From a virus, in IMG/VR virus record IMGVR_UViG_3300021181_000016, positions 1-45,551 of that record: 45,551 nucleotides of DNA. One strand, given 5' to 3'. The position numbers and the translations under genes were made by a program. Below the pieces are notes generated by a model that was not told the DNA's origin, searched no databases, and saw only the letters and a list, made by a program, of their open reading frames with translations. Shown one piece after another: positions 40,827-45,551 of this stretch (positions are counted from its first letter, which is position 1; each line of letters starts with the position of its first letter).

Positions 40827-40922
40827 TTATCCGCCAAACCAAACGCAGCAAACGAACGCGCCAAACCCAGCAAACAAGCAAACCAAAAAGCCCGTCCAAT
40901 CAAGCTTGTCATCAAGGCTCAT
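40827..40922 (-). CDS. 31-residue membrane peptide
   Basis: ATG at 40922 overlaps the preceding stop (ATGA). After a charged start (SLDDKLDWTG) it is one membrane helix with three Cys (FLVCLFAGFGAFVCCVWF). Last gene of the small operon ending at the hairpin 40766-40789. Confidence 0.6.
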   Translation of the reverse strand: MSLDDKLDWTGFLVCLFAGFGAFVCCVWFGG

Positions 40923-41170
40923 CGCAAACCTCCCTTGAAACTGAACCGCGCAAGCCAGGTCGGACCAAGCCGATTGCGCAACCCATGCAGCAATGGCGCG
41001 TGATCGCTCGGCAAACAGCGACCGTAAACGTGGTCGCCCCAGGCCTTCATGAGCTCGGCCTTCCAATGGCGGCCATGGTGCAGCTGCCAATAGGCCAAAG
41101 CTTGCAACTCGGCCGGCGAAAGGCGCGCGCCGCGTTGCGGCCGCTTCTCGCGTGTTTTTGTCTTTTCCAC
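40919..41170 (-). CDS. hypothetical basic protein
   Basis: Not recognised. 83 residues from a GTG with AGGAAAGG about nine bases upstream. Lys/Arg-rich start (EKTKTREKRPQRGARLS), then ELQALAYWQLHHGRHWKAEL and HGLRNRLGPTWLAR. Charge suggests nucleic-acid contact. Confidence 0.6.
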   Translation of the reverse strand: MEKTKTREKRPQRGARLSPAELQALAYWQLHHGRHWKAELMKAWGDHVYGRCLPSDHAPLLHGLRNRLGPTWLARFSFKGGLR

Positions 41171-41174
41171 TTTG

Positions 41175-41258
41175 TTAAACCTTTCCTGTTGCCAGCATCG
41201 CCAGTGCAAAGACTAGCGATGCAAATGTTAAGATGTTTGGTAGTATAGCGCCGATCAT
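41175..41258 (-). CDS. 27-residue membrane peptide
   Basis: ATG at 41258 in an ATGA overlap with the glycosylase-like gene's stop; TAA at 41175. The product is a single hydrophobic helix (NILTFASLVFALAMLATG). Small size limits certainty; the start overlap and the GTG gene five bases downstream support it. Confidence 0.5.
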   Translation of the reverse strand: MIGAILPNILTFASLVFALAMLATGKV

Positions 41259-41845
41259 GCCAAGCACTCGACATGATAGGCGCTAACGGCGTCCGCGCTT
41301 GCCAATGAGCGGTTGGCGCGCGAACCGGCGACGGTTTCGCACCAGGTATTCCACCAATGGCGCGCGCCGCCTGTTTCTAAGCATAGTTCCAAGTAATGCT
41401 TGATCTTGGCAAGCTTAGTATTATGCTTTACTGTTTTCGCAAGCTTAAACGCGCTCTCGCCAAGACCAAGTCGGCGCAAGTTGTGGGTGTCGAGGCATGA
41501 GGCCTCGAGACCGCAAATTTGCGCAACGAACGCCGCCTTGACAATGCCGAGACCTGGCACGTTCGACAAGACGTCGACCGCGCCAATGGCGTCATTGACT
41601 TGGCAAGCCTTGACGATTGCAGCGTGAAGCACATGCTTATGCTCGAGAGCATAAGCATAGCCATCGCGCTTGCTGCCAAACAGATACTTCGATGTTGCGC
41701 CGTTGGCGCGGACATCGCGCATCTGGTTGGCGACGGAGCTCAACGGTTGCTGGATTGTGCAGAGCACAAAGCCGATCACGTCGACGAGTCCATCGGGCGA
41801 GGCAAGCGCATGCGCTTGCATGATAGGCATATCGCGGTCATACAT
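41255..41845 (-). CDS. HhH-GPD DNA glycosylase-like protein
   Basis: 196 residues from the ATG at 41845 (several in-frame ATGs up to 41875). A helix-hairpin-helix is visible at about 92-110, VLSNVPGLGIVKAAFVAQI, followed by CLDTHNLRRLG with Asp119 in the place of the catalytic Asp of the HhH-GPD family. Such enzymes remove damaged or modified bases. It is the first gene after the operator-linked promoter at 41879-41906, so probably expressed early. The link with base modification by DpdA is speculative; activity is not shown by sequence. Confidence 0.6.
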   Translation of the reverse strand: MYDRDMPIMQAHALASPDGLVDVIGFVLCTIQQPLSSVANQMRDVRANGATSKYLFGSKRDGYAYALEHKHVLHAAIVKACQVNDAIGAVDVLSNVPGLGIVKAAFVAQICGLEASCLDTHNLRRLGLGESAFKLAKTVKHNTKLAKIKHYLELCLETGGARHWWNTWCETVAGSRANRSLASADAVSAYHVECLA

Positions 41846-41878
41846 GATAAGTCTCATTAACCTCATTAGTACCAATGA

Positions 41879-41906
41879 GATATAAGGCTTATCATGCGCT
41901 TATCAA
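41879..41906 (-). promoter_or_regulatory. minus-strand promoter with -35 inside a perfect palindrome
   Basis: TTGATA (41901-41906) and TATATC (41879-41884) on the minus strand, 16 bases apart. The -35 is the centre of TGCGCTT-ATC-AAGCGCA (41895-41911), a perfect 7-bp inverted repeat; TATCATGCGC occurs twice around it (41890-41899 and 41912-41921). Shares 18 identical bases with the promoter at 39854-39883. It would start the whole minus-strand block. Confidence 0.65.
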
Positions 41907-41969
41907 GCGCATATCATGCGCTATGTTAGCATGGCAGCTATGCCGGAGCTCGGGGCCAATTGTGGCGCG

Positions 41970-41998
41970 ATGTCCGATAATGTTAAATTATCGGACAT
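41970..41998. promoter_or_regulatory. 12-bp perfect inverted repeat, putative operator
   Basis: ATGTCCGATAAT (41970-41981) and ATTATCGGACAT (41987-41998) flank a 5-base AT-rich spacer. It sits in the 302-base region between the minus-strand operon start (41845) and the plus-strand late genes (42148), where a switch regulator would bind. The rest of this region (41999-42147) shows no gene; a TATACC lies just before the ATG at 42148 but no good -35. Confidence 0.65.
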
Positions 41999-42147
41999 GA
42001 CATGCGCCTTGCTGCGCGCATGATTTAAACACATCCGCCTTGGTCTAATCGCTATTGCGGAAACGCAGAAGGCCCCCCTCGAGGTTTTCTGATTTGGGGC
42101 CCCGGGCGCACTTAAGTCATGCCTCGGAATGTGTTAAACTATACCAC

Positions 42148-42537
42148 ATGACAAACTGTGAATACTGCGAACGGATCTTTAATGCCAGTCTTCACGAGTT
42201 GTTTTGCAGTAATCGCTGCTGTACGGCTTTTTCGCGTGAGAGGGATCTTGCGGAGAGGTTGGAGGCGTTATCAATTCCGGAGCCAAATAGCGGCTGCAAA
42301 TTGTGGTTGGGCCAATTAAATTCGAGGGGTTACGGGCAACTTCGCATCAGGAGAAAGTTTCGAAGAGTTCATCAAGTTGCTTACGAGCTTGCGAAGGGGC
42401 CTATTCCGCCAGGCAAGATGATTTGTCATCGCTGTGATGTACAGATCTGTATAGAGGCTAATCATCTTTACGCTGGAACAGCGAAGACCAACTTTGACGA
42501 CATGGTGCGCAGGGGGCGCTATAAACCGCCTCCATGA
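42148..42537 (+). CDS. HNH endonuclease with N-terminal zinc finger, upstream of terminase
   Basis: 129 residues from the ATG at 42148. CEYC and FCSNRCC near the start form a zinc finger. The HNH part follows: CKLWLGQLNSRGYGQLRIRR, VHQVAYELAKGPIPPGKMI and CHRCDVQICIEANHLYAGT with the conserved His and Asn residues. Codon use is more AT-rich than the neighbours, a sign of transfer. Its stop overlaps the TerS start (ATGA). HNH proteins beside terminase can assist genome packaging in other phages; a homing nuclease is the alternative. Confidence 0.78.
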   Translation: MTNCEYCERIFNASLHELFCSNRCCTAFSRERDLAERLEALSIPEPNSGCKLWLGQLNSRGYGQLRIRRKFRRVHQVAYELAKGPIPPGKMICHRCDVQICIEANHLYAGTAKTNFDDMVRRGRYKPPP

Positions 42538-43052
42538 GCCTTCCGGCCTATCCCTGGGACGCCCGTCCGGACGCGATGCCTCTCACCGCGGACGAGGTGT
42601 GTGAAGCCCTCTACCAAGCGGAGGGCGACATCACCGCGGCCAGCCAGCGGCTGAAGGTTGGCTCGCTGATTTTGCGCAAGTTCATCGAGCGTTCCTCCCG
42701 CGCCAGAGCCGTGGTCAGAGAAATGGACATGCGGCTGGCGGACAAGGCGCGATCGAAGCTCGCCCAAGCTCTGGACGATCACGACAATCGGCGGGTGGAT
42801 TGGGCGATCCGGTACGTTCTGAACTCGAAGAACGCGCGTCCGTTGGGTTGGGCCAGCAGCGATCCGAGCGAGGACGCTCAGCGCAACGCGCTTGCGGGTC
42901 CTCTCGTCACCCTGAACCTTCCGCCGGCGCAATGGGCGGACGGCACGGCGATTGGGCCCAGGGAGCTTGCCAAGAACGTGATCGAGTTGCATCCCTCGTC
43001 CCAGCTGCCAACGATCCCGAAGGCAAGCGAGACGGACCCCGGTGACCGGTGA
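42534..43052 (+). CDS. terminase small subunit
   Basis: 172 residues. Residues about 15-50 have a helix-turn-helix typical of TerS (TADEVCEALYQAEGDITAA, SQRLKVGSLILRKFI), then a helical oligomerisation region (ADKARSKLAQALDDHDNRR, VDWAIRYVLNSKNARPLGWA). It would bind the packaging site and recruit TerL, which follows in an 11-base overlap. The C-terminus is Pro-rich and polar. Confidence 0.8.
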   Translation: MSLPAYPWDARPDAMPLTADEVCEALYQAEGDITAASQRLKVGSLILRKFIERSSRARAVVREMDMRLADKARSKLAQALDDHDNRRVDWAIRYVLNSKNARPLGWASSDPSEDAQRNALAGPLVTLNLPPAQWADGTAIGPRELAKNVIELHPSSQLPTIPKASETDPGDR

Positions 43053-44379
43053 CGACGGAGCTGACTTCGATCTGGTCGACGAGCCGGAGGCCAAGCTTGC
43101 GCCGGCGATCATCCCGTACATTCCTCGCCCGCATTTTCGTCCGCTGCATGCGTCGACCAAGCGCTGGATTTTCGCCGTCGCCCATCGCAGGGCTGGAAAA
43201 ACCGTCGCCCTGGTCAACCAGCTGATCAGAGCCGCTCTATCGAACCCGCGACGTCATCCGCCGCCCCGGTATGCCTATGTTGGGCCCTCGTTCGACCAGG
43301 TGAAGGATTTATGTTGGGCCTATTTGAAGCACTATGCTGGCGGTTACCCTGGGGTGCGCTTTCTCGAGGGCGAGCTGACGGTGATTTTCCCGCATGGGGC
43401 GACGATCCGGCTGTATGGCGGCGGGCAGGCTTATGAACGGATCCGGGGGATTTATCTCGATGGCGCGGTGTTGGACGAATATCCCTTGCTCAATCCGCGC
43501 GCTTGGACCTCTGTGGTTCGCCCCACTTTGGCGGATTACCGGGGATTCGCGGTCATTTCCGGCACCAGCAACGGCGACGACCATTTTCACGCCGTCAAGC
43601 TCAAGGCCGAAGACGACGAGCAATGGGATGTATTCGACATCAAGATTACTGACACCGGGGAAGACGCGCTGAGTTTTGAAGAGCAAAGGGAACTAACGCG
43701 CGACATGCCGGCGGACGAATACGCTAGAGAAATGCTCAATGCTTTCGATGCGCCGGTTGAGGGCGCGTATTATACGGAGAGTCTGAACGCCATCCAATCC
43801 CAGCATCGCATCGGTTCAGTTCCTGTCAATCTTTCCGGCACTTTGATCACCGGTTGGGACATCGGCATTCACGATTTTACTTGCATTTGGGTGTTTCAGT
43901 TGGTTGGCAAGGCGATTCATTTCGTCGATTACATTGAGGATCGGGGGCACAAGGCCGAGCATTATCTGAATATTCTGGATCTAAAGGCGAAAGCTTGGGG
44001 GGTGCCGTTCAAGGCGCATATCCTGCCGCATGACGTCGAGGCGCGGGAGTGGATTTCGGGCGAGAGCCGGCGTTTCGGGCTGATGGACGCGACGCCGACG
44101 CCGATTCTGACCGCGGAACGCGTTTCCGACGCCGATGGGGTGAGCGCGGTGCGGGGAATTCTGGGGATAAGCTGGTTTGACGAGCAACGCTGCCGGCGGG
44201 GGCTGGCGCGGCTTCGAGGCTACAAGAAATCGAAGTTTGGCACGCCGGTGCACGACGATCACAGCCATGGCGCGGATGCGCTGAAGACGGTGGCGGTGGG
44301 GTTGCCGCATGTGACGGCGCTGAGTTCGAGCCTGAGTTTCGGCCGGCGGCTGAGAAGGCGGATTCGGGGGCTTGTTTAG
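43042..44379 (+). CDS. terminase large subunit
   Basis: 445 residues from a GTG. Walker A is HRRAGKT (48-54), Walker B GAVLDEYP (141-148 with Asp145, Glu146), with SGTSNGDDHF as the coupling motif. The nuclease half has ITGWDIGIHD near 270 and HDDHSHGADALK near 410, supplying acidic metal ligands. It is the ATP-driven packaging motor that also cuts the concatemer. An adjacent non-coding gap of 29 bases separates it from the next gene. Confidence 0.92.
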   Translation: MTGDDGADFDLVDEPEAKLAPAIIPYIPRPHFRPLHASTKRWIFAVAHRRAGKTVALVNQLIRAALSNPRRHPPPRYAYVGPSFDQVKDLCWAYLKHYAGGYPGVRFLEGELTVIFPHGATIRLYGGGQAYERIRGIYLDGAVLDEYPLLNPRAWTSVVRPTLADYRGFAVISGTSNGDDHFHAVKLKAEDDEQWDVFDIKITDTGEDALSFEEQRELTRDMPADEYAREMLNAFDAPVEGAYYTESLNAIQSQHRIGSVPVNLSGTLITGWDIGIHDFTCIWVFQLVGKAIHFVDYIEDRGHKAEHYLNILDLKAKAWGVPFKAHILPHDVEAREWISGESRRFGLMDATPTPILTAERVSDADGVSAVRGILGISWFDEQRCRRGLARLRGYKKSKFGTPVHDDHSHGADALKTVAVGLPHVTALSSSLSFGRRLRRRIRGLV

Positions 44380-44408
44380 CTCAACCCTGTTCTGCTAGCA
44401 TCGGACAG

Positions 44409-44615
44409 ATGACCACGCATGGGATTCGCGCCGATCGAGTGACGCTGAGCGTCAGTCCGGAACAGCAGGAATGGCTCAACGGTTTGGCGACGCGGTACGG
44501 CGTTTCGGTCAGCGACATTTTGCGTCGGCTGATCGACGAGACGCGGGGCGCGTATTTGACGCCGCGCGACGCACGCTCGTCACGGGAGACGAGTAGTCAA
44601 CGGGAAGCCGCCTAA
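44409..44615 (+). CDS. ribbon-helix-helix DNA-binding protein
   Basis: 68 residues. The N-terminal strand DRVTLSVSPEQQEWLNGLA and helices RYGVSVSDILRRLIDET are a textbook Arc/MetJ-like ribbon-helix-helix fold, which dimerises and reads DNA with its beta ribbon. It could bind one of the inverted repeats in this genome. Position between TerL and the Pro/Gly-rich gene suggests late expression. Confidence 0.7.
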   Translation: MTTHGIRADRVTLSVSPEQQEWLNGLATRYGVSVSDILRRLIDETRGAYLTPRDARSSRETSSQREAA

Positions 44616-44633
44616 CCAAACTGGAGGACGCGC

Positions 44634-45326
44634 ATGGGTCAAGGATTTTACGCCTACATTCAGCCGATCGACGACGCCGCGCATCCCGATCAGGGGCTTC
44701 CTGGCGGCGGGCGTCCGGGTCATCGTCCTGGTCGTCCCGGCCGGCCGATCGATCCTGGTTTTGGCTGGGGCGGCGGCGAGCGTCCCGGTCATGGGCTTCC
44801 GCGGCCGCCGCACACTTGGCCGCGCCCGCCTGGCGGCGGCCTTCCGGTCGATCCCGAATGGGGGATTCCGGAGGGCGGGCACTTGCATCCGGATCATGGT
44901 CTGCCGATCCATCCGATCGATCCGGAGCATCCCGATCAAGGCTTGCCGGAAGTTCCCGGCGTCGAGCCGCTGCCGCCCGATCCGCCCCCGGGCACGGTGT
45001 GGCCGCCTTTGCCGCCCGACGTTCCCGCCGGCCGCGCGCTCGCTTTGGTGGCGATCGAGGGCGTCGGTTATCGCTACGTGGTGATCGAGATTGGCGAGCG
45101 GCCGGTCGATCCGGATTACGGCGTCGAGGAGGGAACCCCGGAGCATCCGGACGTGCAGCCGCCGCGCCCTGGCGTTCCGCCGCGGCCCGGTCAGGGGCTT
45201 CCGGGTCAGCGTCCGCCGGTCGCCGGTCAGCCGCTGCCGCCGCAGCGTCCCGGTCAACCGCCGCAGCCTGGCCAGGGCTTGCCGCAACCGCCGACCGCCC
45301 AGCCCAAGCCCGGGCAGCGGCGGTAA
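44634..45326 (+). CDS. Pro/Gly repeat protein
   Basis: 230 residues with GGAGG before the ATG. Built from imperfect repeats such as HPDQGLP, HPDHGLP and RPGQGLP, with many RPG and PPQ units. One ordered beta segment at about 134-153 (ALALVAIEGVGYRYVVIEIG) breaks the repeats. Extended Pro/Gly-rich proteins near the terminase are known in podovirus-like genomes, without a proven role. The PEP-CTERM gene follows after about 110 bases. Confidence 0.7.
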   Translation: MGQGFYAYIQPIDDAAHPDQGLPGGGRPGHRPGRPGRPIDPGFGWGGGERPGHGLPRPPHTWPRPPGGGLPVDPEWGIPEGGHLHPDHGLPIHPIDPEHPDQGLPEVPGVEPLPPDPPPGTVWPPLPPDVPAGRALALVAIEGVGYRYVVIEIGERPVDPDYGVEEGTPEHPDVQPPRPGVPPRPGQGLPGQRPPVAGQPLPPQRPGQPPQPGQGLPQPPTAQPKPGQRR

Positions 45327-45395
45327 GAGATCCGGACCTGGTGGCTCGACGCGCGTACCAGGCGAGGATGGCGCTAAAGGCAAGCATCCGGCCCA

Positions 45396-45415
45396 GGGAG
45401 GCTGAAAGGCCTCCC
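45396..45415 (+). terminator. 7-bp hairpin before PEP-CTERM gene
   Basis: GGGAGGC (45396-45402) pairs perfectly with GCCTCCC (45409-45415) over a 6-base loop. It is followed by CCGGGGGTTTT, giving a weak T-run. It could reduce read-through from the late operon into the PEP-CTERM gene. Confidence 0.4.
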
Positions 45416-45551
45416 ACACTCTAACCGGGGGTTTTCCCATGAATAAATTGGTGCTTTCAACCGCCTTGCTCGCCGCGATCGGCGCAACGCCGGCGCATGC
45501 GACGCTGCAGATCGAGGTCTTCGACAACGGCTCGCTGATCGACAACATCAC
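45406..45551. repeat. right copy of terminal direct repeat
   Basis: 146 bases equal to bases 1-145 with one extra C at about 45426. See the left copy for interpretation. Confidence 0.93.
45439..45551 (+). CDS. 5' part of PEP-CTERM protein, second copy cut by window end
   Basis: The first 37 codons of the gene at 33-680, identical in this stretch and cut off by the end of the sequence. In the circular genome it is the same gene, now seen with its true upstream region: the Pro/Gly repeat gene and a 7-bp hairpin. This shows that the PEP-CTERM gene belongs to the plus-strand late block. Confidence 0.85.
   Translation, partial: MNKLVLSTALLAAIGATPAHATLQIEVFDNGSLIDNI

Noticed and set aside
40814-41248. 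Plus-strand open frame of 144 codons near 41 kb.
   Set aside because: Lies opposite three minus-strand genes in overlap register; its product is rich in Ser, Thr, Lys and Gln without a fold.
42020-42147. Plus-strand late promoter before the HNH-terminase genes.
   Set aside because: Only a TATACC is visible and no acceptable -35 at the right distance.
1-45551. tRNA genes, CRISPR arrays and insertion sequences.
   Set aside because: No cloverleaf, regular spaced repeats, or transposase with inverted ends was seen on reading both strands.

Overview
The window looks like one complete genome of a tailed bacteriophage with a short-tail (podovirus-like) architecture, read from a metagenome and closed into a circle. 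The first 145 bases recur at the end (45406-45551) with a single inserted C, so the unique genome is about 45.4 kb. GC is high, and almost every base is coding, with start and stop codons overlapping (ATGA, GTGA, TGATG). The likely host is a high-GC alphaproteobacterium with an exosortase: the first gene encodes a secreted protein with a C-terminal PEP-CTERM-type anchor, and its transmembrane-WRRR tail resembles those of Hyphomicrobiales-type hosts (inference).

The plus strand (42148 through the circle junction to 22458) is the packaging and virion module. In order it holds an HNH nuclease, TerS, TerL, a ribbon-helix-helix protein, a Pro/Gly repeat protein, the PEP-CTERM protein, a second HNH, portal, a small Acb2/Tad1-hairpin-like protein, scaffold, an SU10-type (DUF5309) capsid protein, an N-acetylmuramidase endolysin, a holin-like protein, a DUF3309 peptide and a head-tail adaptor. 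Two paralogous tail-fibre genes follow, then a fibre-assembly-like protein, a collar protein, a nozzle/gp10-like protein, an S74-tailed virion protein, an M15 peptidase-lysozyme fusion and several low-complexity ejection-type proteins.

The minus strand (41845 down to 22446) is the replication, modification and host-takeover module. Recognisable products are a DUF5906-type primase-helicase, a DpdA-type DNA transglycosylase (7-deazaguanine DNA modification), an adenine-methylase-like protein, a protein with an SSB-type acidic DDDIPF tail, an SNF2 helicase, a PD-(D/E)XK-like nuclease, an HhH-GPD glycosylase-like protein, an XRE regulator and a DUF7694 protein. Many products are under 80 residues; several zinc-ribbon or single-membrane-span peptides are only 27-59 residues and fit exactly into the ATGA overlap chain. 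A cluster of virion-like genes (Ig-like domain, Pro-rich, coiled coil) sits inside this strand at 29636-32638. I see no DNA polymerase, RNA polymerase, integrase, tRNA, CRISPR array or insertion sequence.

Regulation is unusually visible. Two minus-strand promoters have their -35 box inside a shared 18-bp operator-like sequence (39867-39884 and 41890-41907). A third good sigma-70 promoter lies at 29586-29613. A pair of 47-bp imperfect inverted arms (40566-40716) and a 12-bp perfect inverted repeat (41970-41998) occupy the only sizeable non-coding stretches. The points most worth follow-up are the phage-borne PEP-CTERM protein, DpdA without a 7-deazaguanine pathway, the Acb2/Tad1-like protein, the tail-fibre duplication with its scar, and the large inverted repeat.
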